Below are positions 41,398-50,027 of a stretch of 64,000 nucleotides of DNA, piece by piece; position 1 is the first letter of the stretch; every line of letters starts with the position of its first letter. The notes below the pieces were generated by a model. It was not told the DNA's origin. It saw nothing but the letters and a program-made list of their open reading frames with translations, and ran no database searches. The DNA lies in assembly GCA_035373905.1 (NCBI GenBank), contig DAOSOK010000024.1:21814-85813 (forward strand), in the 5' to 3' direction. Made by a program: the position numbers and the translations under genes. The stretch comes from Candidatus Ozemobacteraceae bacterium (GTDB lineage: Bacteria; Muiribacteriota; Ozemobacteria; Ozemobacterales; Ozemobacteraceae).

Positions 41398-43467
41398 ATG
41401 AACACATCATTCTCAACATTGCTGTTGGCCTGCCTTCTGTCAGGGCCGTCCCTGGCGGCTGCAGCGTCTGTCATCGAAGTGTCGAACATTGCCCAGCCGG
41501 CTTCCGGCCACGGTTCGGGGATCGATCTGCAGTATGTCGACAAGGCGGCCAGGCCGCAGGACGATTTTGCGCGGCATGTCAACGGTGTATGGATCGATAC
41601 GACGGAGATTCCGGCCGACAAATCGAGCTGGGGCTCGTTCGAAAAGCTGTATGAAGATACCCAACCGAAGCTGCGGAAGATCGTCGAAGATGCAGCAAAA
41701 GAGAGCGGAACGAAACCGGGCTCGGATCTCCAGAAGATTGGCGATTTGTATGAAAGCTTCATGGATGAGGCGAAGCTCGACAAGCTGGGACTGAAGCCGC
41801 TCGAAAGGGAACTCGCCAGAATCGACGCCATCCGTTCCAAGGCGGAAATTCCCGCGCTGATCGCTCACCTGAACCGGATCGGCGCAGGCGCGCCCTACAC
41901 GATTGCCATCCACCAGGATGCCAAAGACTCGACGAAATACGTCGCCGATCTCATGCAGGACGGTCTCGGCCTTCCCGATCGCGATTACTATCTCAAGATG
42001 AAAGACGAGAAGCTGAGCAAGGTGCGTGCGAAATACAAGGAGCACATCGAGAAGATGCTGTCCCTGGCGGGGGACAAAGACGCGGCTGCGAACGCTCGTC
42101 AGATTATCGTTCTGGAAACGGAACTCGCGAAGGTCCAGTGGACAAAGGTCGAGAATCGCGATCCCGTAAAGACCTACAATCGTGTCGAGTTGAAGGCCCT
42201 CGACACGCTGGCGCCCGGCTATGACTGGGGTGCCTATCTCTTCGATACGGGTATTGCGGGCAAAACGGATTACGTTGTCGTCAGCCAGCCGAGCTATCTG
42301 ACGGGGTTCACCAAGATCCTGCAGGGAAAGCCCCTGCCGGTCTGGAAGGCGTATTTCCGGTGGCATCTGCTCAGCGCGTTTGCCGCGTATCTCTCGAAGC
42401 CCTTCGTCGACGAGAACTTCGCGTTCAAGGGAACCGTGCTGACCGGCCAGCCGCAGAACCGCCCCCGGTGGAAGCGCGGCGTTTCCCTCGTTGAAGGAGC
42501 CATCGGGGAGAGTCTCGGGAAAATATATGTAAGTCAATACTTTCCGCCCGAGCGCAAGGCTCGCATGGAGAGCCTTGTCAAAAATCTGCTTGAAGCGTAT
42601 CGCCGCAGTATCGACATCCTGCCCTGGATGAGCCCGGAGACCAAGCGGGCGGCTCAGGAAAAGCTCGCAAAGTTTACCTACAAGATAGGGTATCCGAACA
42701 AGTGGCGCGATTATTCCGCGCTCACGATCGACAAGAACGACCTGATCGGCAATGTTCTCAGGGCGAACGAGTTCGAGTATATGCGCGAACTCAACAAACT
42801 CGGAAAACCGATCGACCGTGAAGAGTGGGGAATGACGCCCCAGACGGTGAACGCGTATTACAACCCCGAGATGAACGAGATCGTATTCCCTGCGGCGATT
42901 CTTCAGCCACCCTTCTTCAACGCCGATGCCGACGATGCGGTCAACTACGGCGCGATTGGCGCGGTCATCGGCCACGAGATCAGCCACGGGTTCGACGACC
43001 AGGGCTGCCAGTATGACGGCGACGGCAACCTGCGCGACTGGTGGACGATGGAAGACCATCAGAGCTTCGAGGCTCGCACGAAGCGGCTCGTTGCCCAATA
43101 CAGCGCCTTCAGCCCGCTTCCGGGATACAACGTGAACGGCGAGCTGACGCTCGGCGAGAACATCGCCGACAACTCTGGTCTGGCGATCGCCTACAAGGCC
43201 TACAAGATTTCCCTGCAGGGGAAAGAAGCCCCCGTCGTCGACGGCCTGACGGGCGACCAGCGGTTCTACATGGGCTGGGCGCAGGTCTGGCGCGACAAGA
43301 CGCGTGACGAGCAGGTGGTTACCAGGCTGAAGAGCGACCCGCACTCACCCGACCGGTTCCGCATCAACGGCACCCTCAAGAATCAGCCGGCCTTCTATGA
43401 AGCCTTCAACGTCAAGCCTGGCGACAAGATGTATCTCCCGCCCGAAGAGCGCGTGATCATCTGGTAA
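41398..43467 (+). CDS. M13 (neprilysin/PepO)-family zinc endopeptidase
   Basis: A 689-residue exported metalloprotease. A signal peptide covers residues 1-24 (LLLACLLSGPSLAAAA). The N-terminal helical M13 domain begins VDKAARPQDDFARHVNG. The catalytic domain holds HEISH (His526-His530) and the third ligand/Asp motif GENIADNSG, plus the substrate motif VNAYYNPEMNEIVFPAAI. The length and C-terminal ending (RVIIW) match full-length bacterial PepO. It cleaves small peptides in the periplasm. The start at 41398 was chosen for the signal peptide and AAAGGA upstream. Confidence 0.96.
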   Translation: MNTSFSTLLLACLLSGPSLAAAASVIEVSNIAQPASGHGSGIDLQYVDKAARPQDDFARHVNGVWIDTTEIPADKSSWGSFEKLYEDTQPKLRKIVEDAAKESGTKPGSDLQKIGDLYESFMDEAKLDKLGLKPLERELARIDAIRSKAEIPALIAHLNRIGAGAPYTIAIHQDAKDSTKYVADLMQDGLGLPDRDYYLKMKDEKLSKVRAKYKEHIEKMLSLAGDKDAAANARQIIVLETELAKVQWTKVENRDPVKTYNRVELKALDTLAPGYDWGAYLFDTGIAGKTDYVVVSQPSYLTGFTKILQGKPLPVWKAYFRWHLLSAFAAYLSKPFVDENFAFKGTVLTGQPQNRPRWKRGVSLVEGAIGESLGKIYVSQYFPPERKARMESLVKNLLEAYRRSIDILPWMSPETKRAAQEKLAKFTYKIGYPNKWRDYSALTIDKNDLIGNVLRANEFEYMRELNKLGKPIDREEWGMTPQTVNAYYNPEMNEIVFPAAILQPPFFNADADDAVNYGAIGAVIGHEISHGFDDQGCQYDGDGNLRDWWTMEDHQSFEARTKRLVAQYSAFSPLPGYNVNGELTLGENIADNSGLAIAYKAYKISLQGKEAPVVDGLTGDQRFYMGWAQVWRDKTRDEQVVTRLKSDPHSPDRFRINGTLKNQPAFYEAFNVKPGDKMYLPPEERVIIW

Positions 43468-43522
43468 CAGCCTGACCCGATCGCACCGGAGCGGGAGCCG
43501 CTACGGCGCTTTCACGGAAATG

Positions 43523-43555
43523 ACGCCCCGGAGAAGCCCTGCTTCCTCGGGGCGT
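43523..43555. terminator. Hairpin between convergent genes
   Basis: ACGCCCCG (43523-43530) pairs with CGGGGCGT (43548-43555), with a partial inner stem. It lies between the peptidase and the minus-strand methyltransferase. There is no long T tract on either side. Confidence 0.5.
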
Positions 43556-43586
43556 TATATCAGTTCCGAGGGGAAAGCGCACGGGT

Positions 43587-44204
43587 TTACAACGGTGTGG
43601 CGATAGCAACGAAGCCGGTTTCGGGGGTGTCTGACAGGTGTCGGGTTTGCCAGCCGGTCTGGGCGAGGAGATCGCGCATGCGGGAGGGCGGAGGGAGACG
43701 ATCGTCTTGGACAGCCCCGCCGGCATCGGCGTGGATGCCGTTGAGGGTTGCGCTGTCTTCCAGATGGGCAAGGACAAGCCGGCCGCCAGTGGGTTGCACC
43801 AGATTGCGGGCTCGCTCGAGAAAGGTGCGCCGGTCGGTGAGATGGGGAAAGAATCGGAATGCCAGCACCAGGTCGATCGGCTCGGTGGGGAAGGCTTCGG
43901 CCCGTTCGGCATCCGCCAGATACGTTCGCACGGTCCGGAAGCATTTCAGCCGGCGTTGTGCGGCTTCGATCATGTTCCGGCTGGAATCGCAGGAGTGTAT
44001 CTGCCCGGTTGGCCCGACGCGGGACGCCAGCCGTTCGGTGAAATGGCCGGCGCCGCAACCCGGTTCGAACACCCGATGGCCGTCGAGAGGCCCCAGGAGT
44101 TCCCAGAGACGTGCAAGAACTGGTTCCTGATCTGGGCGGACGGCGAAATACTCGGTATCCTCCTCGGCCAGCCGTTCGAAAAAACGGCGTCTGATGTCTG
44201 TCAT
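43587..44204 (-). CDS. Class I SAM-dependent methyltransferase at the end of a metal ABC operon
   Basis: A 205-residue methyltransferase. Motif I is HRVFEPGCGAGHFTERL, followed by the acidic IHSCDSS. The remainder follows the Methyltransf_11 pattern (PIDLVLAFRFFPHLTDR). The start at 44204 overlaps the permease gene by 4 bp, so it is translationally coupled to the transporter. A methyltransferase in a metal-uptake operon suggests synthesis or modification of a metallophore or processing of an imported complex, but this is inference. Confidence 0.85.
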   Translation of the reverse strand: MTDIRRRFFERLAEEDTEYFAVRPDQEPVLARLWELLGPLDGHRVFEPGCGAGHFTERLASRVGPTGQIHSCDSSRNMIEAAQRRLKCFRTVRTYLADAERAEAFPTEPIDLVLAFRFFPHLTDRRTFLERARNLVQPTGGRLVLAHLEDSATLNGIHADAGGAVQDDRLPPPSRMRDLLAQTGWQTRHLSDTPETGFVAIATPL

Positions 44205-44992
44205 GAGGGTGCCTCCAGCGTTCGTTTCAGGGGAATGGCCGGCAGCATCGGGAGCGCCGCCGAGCAGATCACGATACAGGCGCCGGGAGGCCAGTCCTGC
44301 CACAGGGATAGCAGGAGCCCCCCGATCGATGCGACCGCGGCGTAGGCCAGCGTCAGGATAAGCGTTTGCGACAGACTGCTCGTCCGACGTCCCGCCGCGA
44401 GGGGCGGGTTCGAGACAAGGCTATACAGCATCAGGCCACCGATGAGATGGAGGGATAGCGTGATCAATATAGCACTGAACAATATCAATAGATATCTTAG
44501 TGGCCTGGCTGGCAGACCGCTCAGCCATGCCGTCGCCGGATCGAGCAGGAGAAGCGGCCAAAGGCGTTTGCCGGCCACGAGCAGAAGCAGGACCGCTATG
44601 ACACCGGTCCAGAGCAGGGCTGTTTCCCTCCACGAGACGAGTAGCAGGCTCCCCCAAAGCAGGGCGAACGCTTCGGCCTGTGCGCCGTCGGTGCGGGCCA
44701 GGCCGAGAAATGCAACCCCGAGCGAGACTGTGAATAGCATCGTCGCGAGCTGCTGATCCTCGGCTTCGAGCCAGTCCGCGAGCGGACCCAGGACCACCGC
44801 TGACGCGATCGCCGCCGCTGCCGCGCTCCAGATCGGCGAACAGCCGAACCGACTGCTCCAGACGGCGCCAGCGAGAGCTGCATGGGCAAGGGTGACGCCG
44901 AGAAACGGCATGCGCAGAGCTGCGAGCAGAAACCCGGCGAGACCGCAACCCAGCCCGCCCCCGATCGCCGCGGCGAACCAGAGGGTCAGCAT
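44201..44992 (-). CDS. Metal ABC transporter permease (ABC-3 family)
   Basis: A 263-residue membrane protein with about 7-8 hydrophobic helices, in the family of zinc/manganese permeases (ZnuB, MntB). GVTLAHAALAGAVW corresponds to the conserved ABC-3 segment, and a Gly-rich helix GGLMLYSLVSNPPLAAG matches the later family signature. The start at 44992 was chosen because it overlaps the ATPase stop by 7 bp and begins with a membrane helix. It forms an operon with the ATPase, the binding protein and the methyltransferase. The metal is not defined by sequence. Confidence 0.88.
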   Translation of the reverse strand: MLTLWFAAAIGGGLGCGLAGFLLAALRMPFLGVTLAHAALAGAVWSSRFGCSPIWSAAAAAIASAVVLGPLADWLEAEDQQLATMLFTVSLGVAFLGLARTDGAQAEAFALLWGSLLLVSWRETALLWTGVIAVLLLLVAGKRLWPLLLLDPATAWLSGLPARPLRYLLILFSAILITLSLHLIGGLMLYSLVSNPPLAAGRRTSSLSQTLILTLAYAAVASIGGLLLSLWQDWPPGACIVICSAALPMLPAIPLKRTLEAPS

Positions 44993-45648
44993 GGGCGTCG
45001 CTCTGCCGGCGCCGGCGACAATGTTCCCCCGTTGAGGTGCCAGAGGTGCGTGATGGTGTCGGGGAACTCCTCGGGATGGTGGCTGGCGGTCAGAACGGTG
45101 CGGATGCCGCCGCCCGTTTTCCACCACTCCGCCACGACCCGGCCGGCCAGAGTGCGTCCCTCACGGTCGAGAAAGCTGTCCGCCTCGTCGAGGAGAAGCA
45201 GTTCGGGTCGTTGCGTCAGGGCCAGCGCGAGAAGAACGCGCCGTTTCTCGCCCCCCGAAAGGGTGTGAAAACAGCGATGATCGGCATCGGGCAGGCCGAG
45301 CCGATCCAGCCATTCGAGGCCGTCACGGTTACCGCTGGATATCGAATCAAATAAATCAATCACGGAAAGAGGAAACGCGACCGCCGGTGGAATTTGCGGA
45401 ACGTACCCGATGCGCGCACCCCAGAACGGTCGCCACCAGCGACGCCAAAAGCCGTTCGGGCGGCCGCGCCATTCGATTCGGCCCGAAGTGGGCGGCTGGA
45501 TCCCGGCGATGACGCGCAGCAGACTGGTTTTCCCGGCCCCGTTCGGGCCGAGCAGGCCGATGAACGCGCCCTCCGGGATCTCCGTGGAGATGCCGCCGAA
45601 AACCGTCCTGCCGCTACGGGCCAACGAGATTCCGTCGAGGCGCAGCAT
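44986..45648 (-). CDS. Metal ABC transporter ATP-binding protein
   Basis: A 220-residue ABC ATPase. The Walker A is GPNGAGKTS, the Q-loop lies in GYVPQIPPAV, the signature is LSGGEKRRVLLAL, the Walker B is LLLLDEADSFLD, and a switch His follows in TASHHPEEFPDT. The overall match is to ZnuC/MntA-type importers. It overlaps the binding-protein gene by one base and the permease by 7 bp. It powers uptake by the adjacent permease. Confidence 0.93.
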   Translation of the reverse strand: MLRLDGISLARSGRTVFGGISTEIPEGAFIGLLGPNGAGKTSLLRVIAGIQPPTSGRIEWRGRPNGFWRRWWRPFWGARIGYVPQIPPAVAFPLSVIDLFDSISSGNRDGLEWLDRLGLPDADHRCFHTLSGGEKRRVLLALALTQRPELLLLDEADSFLDREGRTLAGRVVAEWWKTGGGIRTVLTASHHPEEFPDTITHLWHLNGGTLSPAPAERRPC

Positions 45649-46541
45649 CAGCGGCGGTCCTCCTCCGAGGAAGGGGTGCCGGCCGCAGGGGAGGATGTTG
45701 AAGGGTGTGCGAGAACTCCGGCTTTTTTTACGCCTTCGAAGTTCTGGCGAAGCAACTCGAAATACCCTTCTTCGTCGGCCGTGCGTGGAAAGTTACTCAG
45801 CATCACCGGCTCCAGCCCGAGGGCGCGGCTCAGGTCTTCGAGAGCGCGCACGCCCCACTGGAGGTTCCCCATGCAGACGGAAACGGCGTGCTCGCGGCAG
45901 CGCTTGCGCATCGCCGAGAGATCGGCGGGTGTCAAACCTTCGAGGGGCTTCCAGGTGGCGACGGGGTCGAGGCCGGCCCAGGCGCAGAATTCACGCTGCA
46001 TCTCGGCGGCGAGAACCCGCGTTCCCGAAGCTGCGGCCGCCTCGAGACGGAGGAGGGTCGTTTCTGATGCCAGCCGCTCGCGGAACGAGACAAGCCGCCG
46101 GCGTGCCTCGTCGTCCGAAAGACCCAGCCGGGCAATTGCGTCCGGTGCGAGGTTCTCCACGAGGTGGATGAATTGCTCCGGTATCGTAAGGGCTCCCGAA
46201 GCGGAACAGCAGATGATGGCCGCATCTGCCAGACCTGCCTGCTTCCATTTCTCAGCGAGCGAATGCTGGAACTCGTGATGCAGGACCAGATCGGCCGTTC
46301 GCAGTTGCAGAAGTTCCCCGGGCGTGATGTCCGCATGGCCGGGGCATGCGCCCGGCGGGACCAGCACGTGAACGTCGACCTCGGGGCCGGCCAGAATGCG
46401 GACGGCAGCGCCGAGCAGCGTGGTTGTGACGACAGCCGATGCCGCCGGAAGCTGTGCCGGGAGGAAAAACAGGAAAAGAAGGACGAAGCTTGTCAGGCGG
46501 ATGGAACCAGTGGAATCGGATGGGCTGAAGGTGCGGATCAT
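45648..46541 (-). CDS. Metal ABC transporter substrate-binding protein (ZnuA/TroA-like)
   Basis: A 297-residue periplasmic protein with a signal peptide (residues about 15-36, LLFLFFLPAQLPAASA). The family fold is shown by VHVLVPPGACPGHADITPGE, ADLVLHHEF and the long linker helix near 150-180. Candidate ligands are His in CPGHADI and HHEFQH. It lacks the His/Asp-rich loop typical of high-affinity zinc proteins and carries extra Cys, so the metal may not be zinc. It is the first gene of a minus-strand operon, divergent from the TonB receptor, and shares its control region. Confidence 0.83.
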   Translation of the reverse strand: MIRTFSPSDSTGSIRLTSFVLLFLFFLPAQLPAASAVVTTTLLGAAVRILAGPEVDVHVLVPPGACPGHADITPGELLQLRTADLVLHHEFQHSLAEKWKQAGLADAAIICCSASGALTIPEQFIHLVENLAPDAIARLGLSDDEARRRLVSFRERLASETTLLRLEAAAASGTRVLAAEMQREFCAWAGLDPVATWKPLEGLTPADLSAMRKRCREHAVSVCMGNLQWGVRALEDLSRALGLEPVMLSNFPRTADEEGYFELLRQNFEGVKKAGVLAHPSTSSPAAGTPSSEEDRR

Positions 46542-46588
46542 TCATGATTCTCCGGAATTTGCGAGAGATCTTATTCAGATTCATGGGG

Positions 46589-46660
46589 GGATACTATCAT
46601 AAAATACCTGAATATGGCACTTTGAATGGTATGATCTAATGGGAGGATATGATAGTATCC
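46589..46660. promoter_or_regulatory. Long-range inverted repeat between divergent metal-uptake genes
   Basis: GGATACTATCAT (46589-46600) and ATGATAGTATCC (46649-46660) are exact reverse complements 48 bases apart, in the AT-rich gap between the binding-protein gene and the receptor gene. The arms look like paired operator sites for one regulator acting on both directions. Confidence 0.55.
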
Positions 46661-46670
46661 AGCAAATCAT

Positions 46671-46698
46671 GGATATAAGGCATAAATATGCCATATCC
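46671..46698. promoter_or_regulatory. Nested palindrome just before the TonB receptor gene
   Basis: GGATAT (46671) pairs with ATATCC (46693), and inside it GGCATA (46679) pairs with TATGCC (46687). It ends 27 bases before the receptor ATG and could be an operator or an RNA hairpin covering the leader. Confidence 0.5.
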
Positions 46699-46725
46699 TG
46701 GTTATATTATAAAAGGTGGTATGTA

Positions 46726-48810
46726 ATGACCTTTGCTGTTTCCCTGCCGTTGACGAATGGAAGAATCCCGCGGCGCGCTCTCGGCTGCAGTATCCGGGTG
46801 CTGTGGTGCGTCGCGGCCCTCTGGAGCTGTGGGTGCTGCCATTCCGCCTCGGGGGAGGAACAGCCGATCAAACTCGAGAAGATCGTTGTCGAGGCGACCC
46901 GCCTTGCGGGAAGTATGGGCTTCACATGGCTGCCAACCAGGCCGGTCGGAGAAACGCCGCACTTTTCTCTTCACGAGATCCTGAACGAGATTCCCGGCAT
47001 CCACCTGGTGCGGCGAGGGGGGGGATTCGCCGAGACGCAGGATGAGGCCGTCGTCGTTCGCGGCTTCGATGCCAGAAGATATGTTCTCACCCTCAACGAT
47101 CATCCGATGAACATGGCGGGGGTCATGGGCGGCTCGCGCATCGATTGGGACATCCTGCCCCCTGATATGGCCCGTTCGCTCCTATTCGAGCGTACGCCAC
47201 ACGGCGCTGCTCCCCACGGTTCGGTTGCGGGCTTGATGCGGGTCGAGACATCCTGCCCGGTAAAAACCGAAGGCGGTATCCGTTGGGAAGCCGGACCCTT
47301 CGATCTTGAACGGCGGGAGTTCTCGTGGGGTGACCGGAGCGGCGGGCTGGCGTGGCGGATTGATACGGCCGATTCCCGGAGCGATGGCTTTCTGCGCAAC
47401 CAGAACCGCGAACTGAAACGTGTTGCCGGACGGATGTTCTGGAACGACCCGGCGGGGCGCGACGAACTGGAACTGGGACTGACCCGACTCGAGGAGATCC
47501 GGGGTTATGCCGTGGCCAACCGGCCCGGCCTGCCCGGCTATGACCCGTCGAAGCCCGATTCGGACGGGGAGCGGATCATGCCCGGCGACACCGTGGCCAG
47601 CGATGGCACGCGATTGTCGCGTAACCTGTCCTTCCTCGACATGACGTGGCGGCATCATGTGGCTGACGGCGCCTGGAGCCTGGGACACAGCCGCAGCGAA
47701 GAGAACCGGAGAGACCTTGCCAAAAACGCGGCCGGAAGGATCATCTACGACCGTTCGATCGACAGCGACGACTCGAGCTACTGGTTTCTGAGCCGCGAAG
47801 CCGTTTCCTCGTCGGGGCGGTGGAAACTTGGGGCAGACCGGCGATATCTGCGGTATGGCGACGGTGAGTATGCCGTCGCTCCGCCCGCGGCGATGCCCTT
47901 GTTTGCCTCACAGAAGATCGACATGGACGGCTTTTTCGGCGAATGGAGCCGCCAGATGAGCGGCGGCGAGCTGTCGCTCGATCTGCGTCATCAGAAATAT
48001 TCGGCCGACAGGGACGATGCCCGCGCCGCGACCATGCGGCCCATGAAGCGGCGTTCGACCATCCCCGGGATTGCCTGGTCCTGGAAACCATCAGAGGGAA
48101 ATCGGCATCGCGTATCGGTGCGCAAATTGTGGCGGGCGCCGTCGATGGCCGAATACTACTGGTGGAGCGCGAACTACGCGAACCCCGCCCGGATCGGCTC
48201 AGGAAGGGAGCTCGAGCCCGAAAGCGGCCTGGGTGTATCGTGGGATTCCGAATGGGCGCTGGATAAAAGGACGAGCCTCGAGACGGGGGTGTTCGTGAAC
48301 GATTTGAATGACTATATCCACTTCGTGCATGTGTTTCCTTTTTCCAGCTATAACGTCGACCGTGTGCGGGTCAGGGGGCTCGAATGGCACTGGCGTAGGC
48401 AGATCACGGAGACGACGGAACTTCAGATCGGTCACACCTGGCAGGAAACTAAACGAAGAGGCGTCGTTGCGGCCGACAAGCGAAACGGACTTGCGGATGA
48501 ACTCGATTACCGGCCGCGCCATGTCTGGAACCTGAAAACGGCGCATCACGGCCGATGGTGGGATGCTATGTATACTATAAGATATATAACATCCCAGCGC
48601 GTGGCCGTCAGTCCAACGCCGATGAGGCAGGACATCGTGACGCTGAGCCCCTTCGCAGTGCAGGACCTTGAAATCGGCCTGCGATGGACGAAATCCACGC
48701 GCCTTGCTGTCCGGATCGACAACCTCGGCGACCGGGAATACGCCGAACAGGCCGGGTACCCGATGCCCGGCCGAACGGTTTCCTTCTCCGTCGAACAGAG
48801 CTTCGACTGA
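46726..48810 (+). CDS. TonB-dependent outer-membrane receptor
   Basis: A 694-residue receptor. After a signal peptide (residues about 15-40) the plug domain starts IKLEKIVVEATRL and contains LHEILNEIPGIHLVRRGGG and VVVRGFDARRYVLTLND. The beta-barrel has alternating aromatic strands to the C-terminal FSVEQSF. The ATG at 46726 has GGTGG 5-9 bases upstream; an in-frame start at 46639 would add a sequence unlike a signal peptide. TonB/ExbBD are not in the window. Divergence from a metal ABC operon indicates uptake of a metal or metal chelate. Confidence 0.92.
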   Translation: MTFAVSLPLTNGRIPRRALGCSIRVLWCVAALWSCGCCHSASGEEQPIKLEKIVVEATRLAGSMGFTWLPTRPVGETPHFSLHEILNEIPGIHLVRRGGGFAETQDEAVVVRGFDARRYVLTLNDHPMNMAGVMGGSRIDWDILPPDMARSLLFERTPHGAAPHGSVAGLMRVETSCPVKTEGGIRWEAGPFDLERREFSWGDRSGGLAWRIDTADSRSDGFLRNQNRELKRVAGRMFWNDPAGRDELELGLTRLEEIRGYAVANRPGLPGYDPSKPDSDGERIMPGDTVASDGTRLSRNLSFLDMTWRHHVADGAWSLGHSRSEENRRDLAKNAAGRIIYDRSIDSDDSSYWFLSREAVSSSGRWKLGADRRYLRYGDGEYAVAPPAAMPLFASQKIDMDGFFGEWSRQMSGGELSLDLRHQKYSADRDDARAATMRPMKRRSTIPGIAWSWKPSEGNRHRVSVRKLWRAPSMAEYYWWSANYANPARIGSGRELEPESGLGVSWDSEWALDKRTSLETGVFVNDLNDYIHFVHVFPFSSYNVDRVRVRGLEWHWRRQITETTELQIGHTWQETKRRGVVAADKRNGLADELDYRPRHVWNLKTAHHGRWWDAMYTIRYITSQRVAVSPTPMRQDIVTLSPFAVQDLEIGLRWTKSTRLAVRIDNLGDREYAEQAGYPMPGRTVSFSVEQSFD

Positions 48811-48860
48811 TTTTATGAACGGGAAACGGCCATCTGAGTGCCGCTTCCTGTGAAGGGGTA

Positions 48861-48891
48861 TCGAGGGGTGGCCTGTCAGGCCGCCCCTCGA
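48861..48891. terminator. GC-rich hairpin after the receptor gene
   Basis: TCGAGGGG plus GGCCTG pair with CAGGCC plus CCCCTCGA, with single-base interruptions, a stem of about 14 bp. There is no T tract, so it may be a dispersed palindrome or a rho-independent stop of unusual type. Confidence 0.5.
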
Positions 48892-48931
48892 CACGCTTCA
48901 AGCCGGTGAAATGGACATCTGCGAGAAATAC

Positions 48932-48960
48932 TTGACATTATGAGCTTATGCTCATATCAT
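48932..48960 (+). promoter_or_regulatory. Strong promoter with a palindromic operator in its spacer
   Basis: TTGACA (48932-48937), 17 bases, then TATCAT (48955-48960): 6/6 and 5/6 matches. The spacer carries the perfect palindrome ATGAGC-TTAT-GCTCAT (48940-48955), whose last base is the first base of the -10. A protein bound there would exclude RNA polymerase. It drives the MOSC-led metal/Fe-S gene run. Confidence 0.8.
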
Positions 48961-48995
48961 TGTCTTGAGCAACGGCATAGTTGCATGGAACGAAC

Positions 48996-49490
48996 ATGAC
49001 GAATCACGCTGAGAATGTCATTCCGCTTTCACCCAGGCACTGTTCTGACAGAGGTCTGATCGTCGCCGTATCCTGTTCCGAAGGAGTGGGCACGGCGAAG
49101 GCACCGGCTCGCGAAGTTCTCTTTATCACCGGTCGTGGAATCGAGAGCGACGGACATGCCGATACAGGGAGGCAGGTGAGCCTGCTCCAGGCCGAGCATG
49201 TTGAGGCGTTCAACGCCGTCCACGATCATCGGGCTGGTCCCGGCGACTTTGCCGAGAACGTGCTGACGAGCGGTATCGACCTGAGCCGGCTGCAGCCCGG
49301 CGACCGGCTGTGCATCGCCGAAACGGCCGTGCTCGAGGTTGTGCAGGTCGGGAAGGAAATACTGCCGCACCACTACTCGTTCCACGGCTTTCGCCTTCTG
49401 CCGACGCTGGGGGTCTTCTGCCGGGTGATCGAGGGCGGTCTGGTTGCGGCCGGAGCGACGATCTCGATCCTCCCGAAGGGCAAACGATGA
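48996..49490 (+). CDS. MOSC-domain protein
   Basis: A 164-residue single-domain MOSC protein (family of the molybdenum-cofactor sulfurase C-terminal domain). It has the typical start GLIVAVSCSEGVGTAK, the strand VLFITGRGIESDGHAD, the segment QVSLLQAEHVEAF and the C-terminal LGVFCRVIEGGLVAAG. The domain is thought to carry sulfur for, or bind, metal-sulfur centres; a Cys (residue about 136 in GVFCRV) could serve. The ATG at 48996 was chosen over a TTG at 48981. It is the first gene after the operator-controlled promoter and overlaps the thioesterase gene by 4 bp. Confidence 0.88.
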   Translation: MTNHAENVIPLSPRHCSDRGLIVAVSCSEGVGTAKAPAREVLFITGRGIESDGHADTGRQVSLLQAEHVEAFNAVHDHRAGPGDFAENVLTSGIDLSRLQPGDRLCIAETAVLEVVQVGKEILPHHYSFHGFRLLPTLGVFCRVIEGGLVAAGATISILPKGKR

Positions 49491-49975
49491 ACGAATCGGC
49501 AAAAACCCCGATCGACACGTTCGAGATGGCTCGGGCCGGTTGTCTCGCGGCAGAGGCGAGCGGTTCGCTCGGGAAGCCGTTTGCCGAGCCCTGGTTCGAC
49601 CCGGCTCCCTGGCGGTTCGATGAAGGAGGTGTCTTGCACGGCACACTCCCCGAAGGTCTTTCCCCCGAGGGGTATCACGATATCGTGCATGGGGGCGCCA
49701 TTGCAGCGCTGCTCGATGCGGCCATGACTCATTGCCTGTTTGGCCGCGGCGTGATGGGCCTGACGGCCGAAATGCAGGTCAGATATCGGCGGCCGCTTCC
49801 GGTCGGTCGGGTGACGCAGGTGCGTGCATCGCTCGAAACCTCGGTTGGTAACCAGGTCTACCGGCTCACCGCAACCGTCTCGGCGGACGGCGAGGTGAAG
49901 GCCGAGGCCCGAGGAACGTTCTTTCGCCCCCCCGCCGGCTCGCTGCCCGGGACGGCACAAGCTGCATCTGTGTAG
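49487..49975 (+). CDS. PaaI-family hotdog thioesterase
   Basis: A 162-residue hotdog-fold protein. The central motif is HDIVHGGAIAALLDAAMTH, with the His-Gly-Gly of the hotdog active-site helix, followed by TAEMQVRYRRPLPVGRVTQV. Such enzymes hydrolyse acyl-CoA thioesters. Its role inside a metal-cluster operon is unclear; it may act on a CoA by-product or have been recruited for another thioester. It starts within the MOSC stop codon, so the two are coupled. Confidence 0.88.
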   Translation: MNESAKTPIDTFEMARAGCLAAEASGSLGKPFAEPWFDPAPWRFDEGGVLHGTLPEGLSPEGYHDIVHGGAIAALLDAAMTHCLFGRGVMGLTAEMQVRYRRPLPVGRVTQVRASLETSVGNQVYRLTATVSADGEVKAEARGTFFRPPAGSLPGTAQAASV

Positions 49976-49999
49976 GGGCGGATTTCAAGCCCGCCTCCG
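49971..49999. repeat. GGGGCGGATTT repeat copy overlapping a stop codon
   Basis: TGTAGGGGCGGATTTCAAGC followed by CCGCCTCCG, the third copy of the intergenic repeat. Its TAG supplies the stop codon of the thioesterase gene. Confidence 0.55.
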
Positions 50000-50027
50000 T
50001 TCGAAAATTATGTATAGGAGGATATAT

